A DNA stretch of 64,000 bases, taken from assembly GCF_036894955.1 (NCBI RefSeq), contig NZ_CP145905.1, positions 4,482,501 to 4,546,500 of the forward strand. Reading direction: 5' to 3'. This stretch comes from Paenibacillus sp. KS-LC4. GTDB lineage: Bacteria; Bacillota; Bacilli; Paenibacillales; Paenibacillaceae. Positions 1 to 8,779 of the stretch are shown one piece after another. The position numbers and the translations under genes were made by a program. The notes below the pieces were generated by a model. That model saw only the letters and a list, made by a program, of their open reading frames with translations. It ran no database searches and was not told the origin of the DNA. How positions within the stretch are numbered: position 1 is the first letter of the stretch; each line of letters begins with the position of its first letter.

Positions 1-2
1 GG

Positions 3-1115
3 GCTGCCGAAGGGCTTGCCATTCGAGCACGCGGCTCAGGACTCAGATTATTCTGGTATGTAAACCTAATGTGTTTTCTAATGACGCTATTTTTCAACAA
101 TGACGGCAGCATTCTTATTACAACCCCGATTTTGCTCATTATGTTGCATCATATGGGACTAAAAAATCACCAAAAAATTCCATACCTACTTTCAGGAGCT
201 TTAATTGCTACCGCCTCCAGCGCCCCCATCGGGGTAAGCAATATTGTAAATCTGATCGCGCTGAAAATCGTCGGCATGGATTTGTACATGCATACCGTCA
301 TGATGTTTATCCCCGCTACAATTGGTCTGCTGCTGCTCAGCCTGCTGCTATTCTTCTACTTTTACCATCAGCTTCCCCGGCAAGTCCCCCATTCGATTTC
401 AATTGTCCCTATTCAATCTGGCTACCATCCTCTACTCACGCCTAACGGAAGCAAGCCCGCATCTCCCAAATTCAGCAGCCGCTTTATGAAATTAATTCTG
501 CTTTTTGTCTTTTCTGTCCGGCTAAGCTTATTTGCTGCCTCCTATTTGCATATCCCCGTTGAGTGGGTCGCTGTTTTCGGCTCCTTGCTGCTCCTTAGTT
601 GGCGCTGGGCTTACTTGAAAATGCCGCCGAACGACATTTTGCGTAAAATTCCGTGGCATATCCTCATTTTCGCCTTCGCCATGTATATCATTATTTACGG
701 CCTGCACAATATTGGTCTGACGCAATTACTCGTGCAGGTATTCGAGCCGCTTGTCATGGGGAGCCTGATGAATGCAAGCATTTTAATCGGAGGGCTTGTG
801 TCCGCCATGTCTACACTCGTCAACAATCACCCCGCGCTCATGATCGGCACGATCACCCTCACCGAAATGAACCTCGATCCGCTTTCACTCAAAATCGCCT
901 ACCTCGCCAGCGTCATTGGGAGCGATATAGGCTCACTCCTGTTACCAATAGGCACGCTAGCCTCTCTCATTTGGATAAATCTTGTTCAGAGAGCCAAAAT
1001 AAAAATCAATTGGAAGGATTATGTCAAAGTGACGATTGTCGTCATTCCGCCTGTTCTGCTGTTTACTCTCGCTCTTCTTGCTTTATGGGTTGGCTGGATC
1101 TTCCCTTCGCATTAG
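3..1115 (+). CDS. ArsB/NhaD-type ion transporter, 5' end outside window
   Basis: This is the C-terminal part of a polytopic carrier of the ion transporter superfamily (ArsB/CitM/NhaD type). The frame is open back to base 3 without a stop, and residues upstream of the first ATG (base 69) still read like the family, so the true start lies before the window. The segment NNDGSILITTP matches the family's conserved helix-break motif (NDAAVLLLTP-like), and NNHPALMIGT matches the second repeat's equivalent. At least seven hydrophobic segments can be seen. The substrate (arsenite, Na+/H+ or a carboxylate) cannot be told from this part. A weak hairpin follows the stop codon. Confidence 0.8.
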   Translation, partial: AAEGLAIRARGSGLRLFWYVNLMCFLMTLFFNNDGSILITTPILLIMLHHMGLKNHQKIPYLLSGALIATASSAPIGVSNIVNLIALKIVGMDLYMHTVMMFIPATIGLLLLSLLLFFYFYHQLPRQVPHSISIVPIQSGYHPLLTPNGSKPASPKFSSRFMKLILLFVFSVRLSLFAASYLHIPVEWVAVFGSLLLLSWRWAYLKMPPNDILRKIPWHILIFAFAMYIIIYGLHNIGLTQLLVQVFEPLVMGSLMNASILIGGLVSAMSTLVNNHPALMIGTITLTEMNLDPLSLKIAYLASVIGSDIGSLLLPIGTLASLIWINLVQRAKIKINWKDYVKVTIVVIPPVLLFTLALLALWVGWIFPSH

Positions 1116-1195
1116 CTCACGACAGCTTCTACATGAACGGTCAGTCCACAATGAACTGCTGTATTCATTATTCATCTGTTATTTCTACAAAATAC

Positions 1196-1225
1196 GAGCG
1201 TTGCCTCCAAATAACGGCAGCGTTC
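1196..1225 (+). terminator. Possible hairpin terminator after transporter
   Basis: Arms GAGCGTTGCC and GGCAGCGTTC form a 10-bp stem with two G-U pairs and a 10-nt loop. There is no real T-run after it, so termination is uncertain. The rest of 1116-1269 shows nothing else. Confidence 0.3.
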
Positions 1226-1269
1226 GTTCTCATTTGAAGCAGCAGCACTTTTATTTCACTGCTAAAAGG

Positions 1270-1298
1270 TTTACAAATGAGCCATTAAGGTTTAATAT
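1270..1298 (+). promoter_or_regulatory. Sigma-A promoter for riboswitch transcript
   Basis: TTTACA at 1270-1275 and TAATAT at 1293-1298 are 17 bp apart, about 35 bp before the riboswitch P1 stem. The position fits a promoter for the riboswitch and the gene at 1496. Confidence 0.6.
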
Positions 1299-1333
1299 AT
1301 ATCCCTAGCCGAATTCTGGCACTCTATTATTAA

Positions 1334-1477
1334 TCGCTTAATTTTTCAATTGAAAAAGCGGGGGAACCAACGACGTGATTGAAGCGACAGCTTAAATCGC
1401 AAGGGGTGAATCCGGTGCGTTCGCGCACTGGTAGGGCAGCTCTCTGGCCCGAATCCGACAGCTAACTCCGTAAGCGA
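1334..1477 (+). promoter_or_regulatory. c-di-AMP riboswitch (ydaO-yuaA class)
   Basis: The core motifs of the ydaO class appear in order: GGGGGAACCAACG, then AAGGGGTGAATCCGG, a hairpin CCGGTGCG-TTCG-CGCACTGG, GTAGGGCAGC with GGCCCG, and the signature CCGACAGCTAACTCCG. P1 is TCGCTTA (1334-1340) with TAAGCGA (1471-1477). The class binds cyclic di-AMP and usually controls osmolyte or K+ transport and cell-wall genes. No intrinsic terminator lies between the aptamer and the start codon. The Shine-Dalgarno GAGGAGAG (1482-1489) follows five bases after P1. ACTCC (1465-1469), part of the conserved aptamer, and CTCTC (1440-1444) could both pair with it, so control may be translational (inference). 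Confidence 0.95.
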
Positions 1478-1495
1478 ACGTGAGGAGAGATGAAT

Positions 1496-1915
1496 ATGAT
1501 TGTCCTTCATGCGCCGGACGCTCCGCCTAAGGCGAAGCACGCAATGAAGCTTAAGGTCAAGCGCATTGAGCTGTTTGTTATTCCAGCACTCAATGTAGAC
1601 GCCGCTGGAAACCGGGCCTGCTTGCGGGTAACGACGGACAAAGGCATTGGCTTTGGCGAAACTTTTGTAGACGAAATGGAACGTCCTAACGATTGGGGTC
1701 TGTGGTGCAGCGCGCTGAGCAGCTTTATCGGCACCTTGTCCATAACAGGCCGTTCGCTTCGGGGCGAGCAAGCGGATCAGCACAGTGTGTACAACCTGTT
1801 CGATCACGCCATTCACCATCTCAAACAGTGGACGGCAGAAATTGAACCGGATGACAGCACCTCCGAGGAGCCTATTTTACTTAGCCGCTCGTTATTCTAT
1901 CTTTCTATTTTTTAA
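1496..1915 (+). CDS. Small protein of unknown function under c-di-AMP riboswitch
   Basis: A 139-residue protein that I cannot assign with confidence. Residues about 17-55 (MKLKVKRIELFVIPAL through RVTTDKGIGFGETFV) resemble the capping-domain start of the enolase/mandelate-racemase superfamily, but the barrel is absent and the protein is about a third of that family's length. It has no signal peptide or membrane segment. The C-terminal half is rich in His and acidic residues and ends in a short hydrophobic tail. ATG 1496 is chosen over ATG 1490 because it lies 6 nt from GAGGAGAG, whereas 1490 directly abuts it. It is monocistronic, with a strong terminator after it. The riboswitch is the only functional hint: potassium, osmotic or cell-wall physiology. 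Confidence 0.75.
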   Translation: MIVLHAPDAPPKAKHAMKLKVKRIELFVIPALNVDAAGNRACLRVTTDKGIGFGETFVDEMERPNDWGLWCSALSSFIGTLSITGRSLRGEQADQHSVYNLFDHAIHHLKQWTAEIEPDDSTSEEPILLSRSLFYLSIF

Positions 1916-1938
1916 CTTATTTTGAATCAACCTAACAC

Positions 1939-1988
1939 AAAAGAACCTTTCCCACCATCATTCAGCTGACGGGAAAGGTTCTTTTTTA
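1939..1988 (+). terminator. Intrinsic terminator
   Basis: AAGAACCTTTCCC pairs perfectly with GGGAAAGGTTCTT, followed by TTTTTT. Its position between convergent genes, with a shorter T-run on the other strand, suggests it may also serve the beta-mannosidase operon. Confidence 0.9.
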
Positions 1989-2014
1989 TCGGCTATCTAA
2001 CCTTCCTTGCTATT

Positions 2015-4570
2015 TCAAATAAAATCCGTCATCGAATGGACGGCAAGCTCGCCCGGCGATGCAGCAATGAAAGCCCGATCTCCTTGCGGATTGCGCGCAT
2101 AAAACGTAATCGTACGCGGTTCATTCGGCAGTAAATCGAAATAATTGTCACTGAAAATACCCTCGATGGTCGCGGAAAGTCGAACCTGCTTCGCCAGCGT
2201 ATTCGTCTCCAGAATAAAGGCCGTACCGCCGCTTCCTTCAATCTCACTTACCTTAATAACAGGAGCTATAAGTTCAAGCTCCTTCATCGGCCTGAAATAA
2301 TGCTCCTTTTCCTCCACAAGCAGTCCATCCTGTCTAAGCTTGGCAGCAAGAACAACTGAGCCTAGCTCAATATCTTCTGGAAGCAGCGCCTTCAGCTCAA
2401 TGGAGCAGGCCATATGACCCTTATTCGGCTGAAGCGATATGGGAACAGCAAACTTCTTCAGCACCTCGCCTGTGAAGGACCGCAGCTCTAGCCCAAGCTC
2501 GCCGATGAAGGGCTCATTTCGATCTGACAATACATAGCAATCGACACAGCTGCCGCTCGTATCATCGAAGGATACTAGCATGTCACGGAAGCTGCGCCCC
2601 GCATAATATTGCAGCGCCTTCCAGCGCCCATAATAGTCCATTCCCGCCCATGAGGCAACGGGCCAGCAATCGTTCATTTGCCAATATAACGTCCCCATGC
2701 AAAACGGCTTTTTCCGCCTATGAGCCTCAATCGCCGTCTTCATCGCTTCTGCCTGTAGCACCTGGCTCAAATACAGAAATGCCGAAAAATCCTTCGGCTG
2801 ACGTAAATACATCTCCATATATTCCTTGATCAGTTGGTTGCCGCGTGCGTTTTTCTGATGCGCCAGCATCACCTCCGATTCAATCGCCATATCCGCCTCC
2901 ACCGCATATTGCTGCACCGTTTGCAGCTCAGGGAAGGATTGAAAGCCGTATTCGCTCATAAAGCGCCCTACATGGACGTTATATTTTTCAAAAGGCTCTA
3001 TGTTATGCCAAACGCCCCAGTAGTGTATATCACCGCTCCTCGACAAGTTGAAAGCATGCTGCTCCTTGTCTCCCGTCAGCCCGCGCATCGGCGATGAAGG
3101 CCAATACGCAATACCATTGCCAAGCCCGGCGACCGCCTGCGGCAAAATCCGATGGAATATCGCCTCATAATCGGCCCACAGCCGCTCACGCTGCTCTGGC
3201 GTGTAATCGCGTTTCCAGCCCCAGCCCATATTTTCATCATAATGCGACCAGGCTGTGTCGATTTCGTTGTTGCCGCACCATAAGGCGATACAGGGGTGAT
3301 TGCGCAGACGCCGAACGTTTTCCTCCGCTTCCAGACGGACATTTTCCAGAAATGCCTCATCTCCGGGATACATGCTGCAAGCGAACATGAAATCCTGCCA
3401 GACGAGCAAGCCGTGCTCATCACAAAGCTCATAAAACGCATCCGCTTCATAAATGCCGCCACCCCAAATACGGAGCATATTCATATTCGATTGCACAGCA
3501 CTCACAATTTCATGACGGTAGCGCTCATACGTCACATCAGGCAGAAAGCTGTCGTTTGGAATATGATTCGCGCCTTTAGCGAATACCGGAACGCCGTTTA
3601 GCTCGATATAAAAAGCATGACCCTGCTCGTCTTGATCGGTTACCAGCCTCACTGCCCGCAAACCCGTCGTTACGCTGCGACTGCTCACAAGCTGCTCGAC
3701 TCCATCCTTTGCTTGCACAAGCCGTGCTTCAAAATGATAGAGCTCCGGCTTGCCTAGGCCTCGGCACCACCAAAGCCGCGGCTCGGTAATAGATGCCGTC
3801 AGCTCCACCGACTGCACCCCCGCGTTCAGCTTAACCTGCTGCTCCCAGCGTCTGCCGTCTGCCTCGACCCGTACCAGCCCTTGCCAAGCCCGCTCGCATT
3901 CGACCTCTGCAACTATTTTGAGAGCCGCTTGAGCGGACGTTATTTTCTGCTGCTCGATATATAGATCGGTCAGCCGTACTTCCGACCAGGCAACGAGCTT
4001 AACCTCCCTCCAAATACCGCTTGTCACAAAGCGCGGACCCCAGTCCCAGCCATAATGATACGGAGCCTTGCGGGCAAATACACTAAGCTTCTTATCGCCA
4101 AGTCCACCCAGCTCTGACTGATCATTCGTCGCTGGAAGCGAGTAGCCCAGCTTCTCAAGCTTTGGCAAATCCTCGTTTATAGGCGAACGAAATTTGACGG
4201 TTACCTCATTGCCTTCCAGCTTTAATAGCGGCTTAACATTGATTTTCCAGCTGCGGAACATATTGTCCGCCGACAGCATATGCTTGCCATTTACGTACAC
4301 ATCAGCATACGTATCTAGTCCTGTAAATACCAGCTCAAGCTGTGCGTGTGCAAGCATATCCGGCGTCACGCCGAACGTTGCCCGATACTCCCAATCCTGC
4401 TTGTCAATCCACTGCAATCCATGCTCATTCGTCCCGTAAAACGGATGGCCTATTTTCTCCTGCCGCAACAGATCTAAATGGACGTTTCCCGGCACTTTCG
4501 CTGGCAGCCAATCCTTCTCCCCGCAAGCTCTAAAGCTCCAATCACCTAAAATTATATTCGCTTCGTTCAT
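2015..4570 (-). CDS. Beta-mannosidase, GH2 family (copy 2)
   Basis: A cytoplasmic glycoside hydrolase (851 aa) expected to release mannose from the non-reducing end of beta-mannosides. It shows the GH2 order: jelly-roll sugar-binding domain (PGNVHLDLL near residue 30), Ig-like domain, then TIM barrel. The acid/base Glu is in WCGNNEID (Glu about 436) and the nucleophile Glu in MSEYGFQSFPE (about 540). There is no signal peptide, so the substrate must be imported. ATG 4570 has GGAGG five bases upstream; an in-frame TTG four codons earlier lacks a site. It is the last gene of the transporter operon, 37 bp after its paralogue, and the two are clearly diverged. Confidence 0.93.
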   Translation of the reverse strand: MNEANIILGDWSFRACGEKDWLPAKVPGNVHLDLLRQEKIGHPFYGTNEHGLQWIDKQDWEYRATFGVTPDMLAHAQLELVFTGLDTYADVYVNGKHMLSADNMFRSWKINVKPLLKLEGNEVTVKFRSPINEDLPKLEKLGYSLPATNDQSELGGLGDKKLSVFARKAPYHYGWDWGPRFVTSGIWREVKLVAWSEVRLTDLYIEQQKITSAQAALKIVAEVECERAWQGLVRVEADGRRWEQQVKLNAGVQSVELTASITEPRLWWCRGLGKPELYHFEARLVQAKDGVEQLVSSRSVTTGLRAVRLVTDQDEQGHAFYIELNGVPVFAKGANHIPNDSFLPDVTYERYRHEIVSAVQSNMNMLRIWGGGIYEADAFYELCDEHGLLVWQDFMFACSMYPGDEAFLENVRLEAEENVRRLRNHPCIALWCGNNEIDTAWSHYDENMGWGWKRDYTPEQRERLWADYEAIFHRILPQAVAGLGNGIAYWPSSPMRGLTGDKEQHAFNLSRSGDIHYWGVWHNIEPFEKYNVHVGRFMSEYGFQSFPELQTVQQYAVEADMAIESEVMLAHQKNARGNQLIKEYMEMYLRQPKDFSAFLYLSQVLQAEAMKTAIEAHRRKKPFCMGTLYWQMNDCWPVASWAGMDYYGRWKALQYYAGRSFRDMLVSFDDTSGSCVDCYVLSDRNEPFIGELGLELRSFTGEVLKKFAVPISLQPNKGHMACSIELKALLPEDIELGSVVLAAKLRQDGLLVEEKEHYFRPMKELELIAPVIKVSEIEGSGGTAFILETNTLAKQVRLSATIEGIFSDNYFDLLPNEPRTITFYARNPQGDRAFIAASPGELAVHSMTDFI

Positions 4571-4607
4571 CGTGTCCTCCAAAATCGTGATAGTAGATTA
4601 GAATAGA

Positions 4608-7148
4608 TTAGTTAAAATGTATGTCGGCCTTGTCAGCATTGAGAGCGGACACTTCCAGCGTCTCAGATCGCAGAGGCTGCCCGTCTGCTTGCTGCAAGGT
4701 GACCGTAACCAGTTCACCCGGCAGCAGGTCAAAATAGTTATCGCTGAAGCGAACGTTGCCCTGCTTCACAGTGATTTTCACCAGACGCGCAACACCGCCC
4801 GAAGCCACGATTGTAATCGTCTGCTCCTGCTCATTAAACGTCGCTGCAAGGGTGCTGTTCGGCAGGCTGAGCTCCCGATGATCACGTAAATAATAATAAT
4901 TGTCCGGCGCGTCCAACAAAGGAGCGGACAGCTTCACAATGACCTGCTCTGGCGCAGCATCGCCTAGCACTTCTGCCTCTGCAAGCTCGACCAATTGAAT
5001 TGCCGTATTTGGCGGCAGCTTGACGTCAAAGCTCTGCTCATACACCAAGGCGCCATCAAGAGTAAAGCACTGGAACAGCACTTCGCCCTCATGCGCTGAC
5101 AGCCGGTCATTAACAGCCCATACGCAGAGCGGCTGCCCTGGCTCATAATCGAGCGACAGCAGGAGCGGATGGTAAAACTTTTTCGCATAATAAAAAGAAG
5201 CCTTCGGCAGCAGCTCATAATCAATCAGCGACCAGCTCGTGCCTGGCCAGCTGTCATTATGCTGCCAGACGAGCGCTCCGCTCGTGCGATGCTTATTGCG
5301 CCTGTAATGCTCAATGCCATATTTTAAGCCCTCCGCCTGCGTGAGCATGGAGAAGTTCATATATTCTTCGATATTTTGCGGAATGCCTGTATAACCTTCC
5401 ATGAGCAAAATGCCCTTCTGGTGGTTCGTATCCTTGTTGCGATGCGCCAGCTCTACGCTGCCCCAATAAAATTCGCCTTCCGGGATATAGCGCTCCAGCG
5501 TATAGCGGTTCGCCGAGGCGTGCATGCCGAACTCGCTGCTGAACAGGGTGAAATCCTTTTTATAATTTTTGAACGTGACGCCTTCAATACTGTAATCAAG
5601 CAGCGGCGCCTCGCCGAATTTGCGCGGGTACACCGAGCCATGCCATACTTGCCAATTGTGACGGTCACCGACATCAGGATCGTTGGCATCATTGCCGCCA
5701 TAAGGCGACGAAGGCCAATACGGCCTGCTGCTGTCATATTGCTCCAGCACCTCCGGCAGCAGCTCATGGTAGATGCTCTCCCCATAGAAGGGACAAGTAA
5801 TATCCCCGCCAGCCGACTTCATATCATACAGCCAGTCAATTTCGTTGTTGCCGCACCATAAGGCAAGCGACGGATGATTGCGCAGGCGCTTCACATTATC
5901 AATCGCTTCCTGCCTCACATTTTCCATAAAATTACGATTGAAATCGGGGAATAGTGCGTTTGCAAAGGCAAAATCCTGCCAGACGAGCACACCAAGACGA
6001 TCGCATTCCTCGTAAAAAACATCCTTCTCATAAATGCCGCCAGCCCAAATGCGCAGCATATTCATATTGGAATCGACAGCCAGCTCGATGAGATCGGTAT
6101 AACGCTTGTCCTTCACCGCTCCAATAAAGCTGTCTGCCGGAATCCAGTTGGAGCCTTTAGCGAACAGCTTGACTCCGTTCAGCAGGAAGGCAAAGGCGGG
6201 CTTTCCAGCCTTATCCTCCAGCTGCAGCTCAATTGTTCGAATGCCGCAGCGCTTGCGATAGCTGTCAACCTGCTCGCCAGCCGCAAGCAGCTGCACCTCA
6301 AGCTCATACAAATACGGCTCGCCAAGATCATGCGACCACCATAGCTGCGGTTGCTTTACGACCAGTTCCGCCGCCGTCTCGCGTCCGCCTTTTACGGAAA
6401 TCGCCGCAGATGCCGCGACCTCGCCCTCCCTCGTAAACAGCTTGATTTCAGCAGTCAGCTGCGCCTGCTTATGATAGGCAACCGCATCAACGGCTACTCT
6501 CAAGGCTGCTGCTTCCTTGCCAGCCGATAACGTTTGAACGAATACACTGTCGAGCTTAGCGACACGTCTGCGCTCCAGACGAACGCCGCCCCAAATGCCG
6601 ACGGTCACCATTCGCGGTCCCCAGTCCCAGCCGAAGTTCATCGCAGCCTTGCGCAGCCATGGACGTTCCTTCGTATAGGAGGACCACTGGAATTGCTCCT
6701 TATCCTGATGATGCAAATGCAGCGGGTCAAAGCGGACAGCAATCGCATTTTTGCCCGGACGCATGACCCTCGTCACATCAAAAACATAAATGCGGTGCAT
6801 ATTTTCCGCTGTTCCGATTTCCAGTCCATTGACGAAGATCGTCGCAAATGTGTCCAGCCCTTCAAAAATCAGCTCATGCCGCTCCCCGTGACCGTCATGC
6901 CGCTCATGAATCTCATAGTCGAACTGCGCTCGATACCACCACTCCTTCTGCTCGATCCAGCGGCATTTGATGTCGTTATGCCCAAAATAGGGATGCTCAA
7001 TAATGCGCCGATCAATCAGTGTGGAATGCACATCGCCGGGAACGTTCGCCGTCATCCAAAAACGGTCGTCAAGTCCTGGTGCCGCTACCTGAAGAGGAGG
7101 CTTCTCCCCTACCTCAAAATGCTGCAATCGCCAGTCTGTTATTTTCAT
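4608..7148 (-). CDS. Beta-mannosidase, GH2 family (copy 1)
   Basis: A second GH2 beta-mannosidase, about 846 aa and cytoplasmic. It shares the VPGDVHSTL entry motif, the HPYFGHNDI segment, acid/base WCGNNEIDW (Glu about 436) and nucleophile SSEFGMHAS (Glu about 539). Most residues outside these motifs differ from copy 2, so the pair is not a recent duplication; different linkage or chain-length preference is likely (inference). ATG 7148 has GGAGG 11 bases upstream. It follows the solute-binding protein gene after a hairpin, which suggests differential expression within one transcript. Confidence 0.93.
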   Translation of the reverse strand: MKITDWRLQHFEVGEKPPLQVAAPGLDDRFWMTANVPGDVHSTLIDRRIIEHPYFGHNDIKCRWIEQKEWWYRAQFDYEIHERHDGHGERHELIFEGLDTFATIFVNGLEIGTAENMHRIYVFDVTRVMRPGKNAIAVRFDPLHLHHQDKEQFQWSSYTKERPWLRKAAMNFGWDWGPRMVTVGIWGGVRLERRRVAKLDSVFVQTLSAGKEAAALRVAVDAVAYHKQAQLTAEIKLFTREGEVAASAAISVKGGRETAAELVVKQPQLWWSHDLGEPYLYELEVQLLAAGEQVDSYRKRCGIRTIELQLEDKAGKPAFAFLLNGVKLFAKGSNWIPADSFIGAVKDKRYTDLIELAVDSNMNMLRIWAGGIYEKDVFYEECDRLGVLVWQDFAFANALFPDFNRNFMENVRQEAIDNVKRLRNHPSLALWCGNNEIDWLYDMKSAGGDITCPFYGESIYHELLPEVLEQYDSSRPYWPSSPYGGNDANDPDVGDRHNWQVWHGSVYPRKFGEAPLLDYSIEGVTFKNYKKDFTLFSSEFGMHASANRYTLERYIPEGEFYWGSVELAHRNKDTNHQKGILLMEGYTGIPQNIEEYMNFSMLTQAEGLKYGIEHYRRNKHRTSGALVWQHNDSWPGTSWSLIDYELLPKASFYYAKKFYHPLLLSLDYEPGQPLCVWAVNDRLSAHEGEVLFQCFTLDGALVYEQSFDVKLPPNTAIQLVELAEAEVLGDAAPEQVIVKLSAPLLDAPDNYYYLRDHRELSLPNSTLAATFNEQEQTITIVASGGVARLVKITVKQGNVRFSDNYFDLLPGELVTVTLQQADGQPLRSETLEVSALNADKADIHFN

Positions 7149-7207
7149 AGGGCTCTCATCCTCCAATTTATCTCTAGCTGTATGTTGAAAAAAATACGTG
7201 AAACGCG

Positions 7208-7251
7208 AAAAGACCCGCCTCCAATCGCTTGCGATTTATCAGCTGGGCCTT
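7208..7251 (-). terminator. Intercistronic hairpin, possible partial terminator
   Basis: On the minus strand AAGGCCCAGC pairs with GCGGGTCTT around an inner AATCGC/GCGATT stem, followed by TTTTCGCG. It sits between the solute-binding-protein and mannosidase genes, where such hairpins often stabilise the upstream message or attenuate readthrough. Confidence 0.5.
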
Positions 7252-7306
7252 CTCCGCGCTATGGCTGTTCCACCGTGCTTTTTTTTACAATTTCAATTCG
7301 CTATCC

Positions 7307-8638
7307 TTATTTGCTGAGCTTCGCTTCTGCGTCTTTCCCTTTATCGAGCAGCGTTTGGTAAGCTTCCTCAAGCGTTACTTGTCCGAACATAACCGCTTCC
7401 ATCTCGGATTTGTACGTTTTCACGAAATCCTCGGCACCTGCTGGAGCTGGATAGAAAGGCAATGCTTTCGGTTTGGCCGCTTCCAGCAGCTCTTTAGCAA
7501 ACAAGTCACCGGACGTAAGTGTCGGCTCAAGCTCCTTGAACACCTCTTCATTGATTGGAATACCGCGTGTCAGTCCAAGCGTCTTGCCGGATTCTTTATC
7601 GGCCACGAACCATTTAATGAACGCCTTCGCCTGCTCCTTGTTAGCCGAGCCTTCGCTCACAGACAGGAAAATCGTCGATTGCGCCCAGCCGCCGCCAGCT
7701 TCGCCAATCGGAATACTGCCTACTCCAAGCTTGCCGGGAAGCAAGGATTCAATAACGCTTGCCGAGCCGACAGATGCGGTTCTCAGCATCACTTTGCCTG
7801 AAGCCATCGAATCGAGCTGCGGATCATTTTCCTTAAAGGATAGCTGCTGGTCTGCTGCGGGCACGATGCCAGCTTTGCGGAAGTCCGCATAAATTTGCTG
7901 GAACTTCATCCAAGTATCTTTATCGAGATTAAACGTCGTACCGTCCTTGAAGATTGGCCCTTTGCCTTGAGAGGTTTGATAATATTGATAAAATTCCCAA
8001 ATGTTCGTCATATCGTCAATGCCGTATTGGCCCTTCGGCAGCTTCTCGTGCGCCTCTTTCGCATAAGCGAAAAAATCATCCCACGACCAGTTGCTCGCTG
8101 GAAGCTTAACTCCCGCCGCATCCAGCGCCTCTTTATTGTAGACGATGCCTTGTCCGTTATAGCTGAGAGGAACGCCGTACACCTTGCCGCCAATTTTAAT
8201 ATTTTCCAAAACCTGTGCATCTACGACGCCAGACAGATCAATATCGGAAAGATCCGCCAGCAGACCCCGTTTCGCATAGCCTTGAATGTAAGCGGCATCC
8301 ATCTGCAGCACATCTGGCAGCGTGTTCGATGCAGCTAGCGTCGGCAGCTTCTCCCAATAACCGTCCCATGCTGTATACTCAGGCGCGAACGTCACGTTCG
8401 GATTTTTCGATGTATACAGCTCCAAATCCTTAAGCGTGGCATCATGTCTTGCCTGCGAGCCCCACCACATCATCTTCAGCTTTGCCGCAGCATCGGCATT
8501 TCCCGCAGACGAAGCCGCTGGCGCCGTACTCGCTGGAGTTGTACTGCCACCGCTGTTTGAGCCGCAGCCAGAGAGAACGAGGGGAACCGAAATCAGTGTA
8601 ACAGGCAGCCATTTCAACCATTTTCTTTGTGTTTTCAT
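7307..8638 (-). CDS. Sugar ABC transporter solute-binding lipoprotein
   Basis: A 443-residue extracellular substrate-binding protein of the CUT1 (MalE-like) class. A lipoprotein signal with lipobox LSGC near residue 25 is followed by a Ser/Thr/Ala-rich linker. The body is a typical cluster-1 binding protein (MMWWGSQARHDATL, NVTFAPEYTAWDGYWEK, DVLQMDAAYIQGYAKRG). The family delivers oligosaccharides to the adjacent permeases. Context (two beta-mannosidases and a GH4 glycosidase) suggests mannobiose-like or galactomannan oligosaccharides. GGGAG lies 11 bases before ATG. No ATPase gene is present here, as is usual where a shared MsmX-type ATPase serves many importers. Confidence 0.92.
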   Translation of the reverse strand: MKTQRKWLKWLPVTLISVPLVLSGCGSNSGGSTTPASTAPAASSAGNADAAAKLKMMWWGSQARHDATLKDLELYTSKNPNVTFAPEYTAWDGYWEKLPTLAASNTLPDVLQMDAAYIQGYAKRGLLADLSDIDLSGVVDAQVLENIKIGGKVYGVPLSYNGQGIVYNKEALDAAGVKLPASNWSWDDFFAYAKEAHEKLPKGQYGIDDMTNIWEFYQYYQTSQGKGPIFKDGTTFNLDKDTWMKFQQIYADFRKAGIVPAADQQLSFKENDPQLDSMASGKVMLRTASVGSASVIESLLPGKLGVGSIPIGEAGGGWAQSTIFLSVSEGSANKEQAKAFIKWFVADKESGKTLGLTRGIPINEEVFKELEPTLTSGDLFAKELLEAAKPKALPFYPAPAGAEDFVKTYKSEMEAVMFGQVTLEEAYQTLLDKGKDAEAKLSK

Positions 8639-8728
8639 GCGTAGAACACTCCCTTTTTTATATAAATGTTGTTGAAGCCGATCGTTAAGCGCAAACAGCC
8701 GAAGCCGTCCTTTGGCGGTAAAGCTAAC

Positions 8729-8767
8729 GTTTCGCGGTAAAGTTTCGCGGTAAAGTTTCGCGGTAAA
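8729..8767. repeat. 13-bp tandem repeat, three copies
   Basis: GTTTCGCGGTAAA is repeated three times head to tail, with a degenerate fourth copy (TTTGGCGGTAAAG) about 10 bp before. It lies between the permease and binding-protein genes and does not code. Confidence 0.85.
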
Positions 8768-8779
8768 AGGCTTGAAGCT

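Noticed and set aside
653-1237. Long plus-strand frame overlapping the transporter
   Set aside because: It overlaps the clearly coding frame, is His/Arg-rich and has no ribosome binding site: a shadow.
1334-1489. Group II intron fragment or cobalamin/FMN riboswitch
   Set aside because: The motif order GGGGTGAATCC, CCCG, CCGACAGCTAACTCCG and a matching P1 fits the ydaO class and none of the others.
5376-7361. Long plus-strand frames inside the beta-mannosidase genes
   Set aside because: Antisense to conserved GH2 motifs, no ribosome binding sites, composition typical of complementary-strand shadows.
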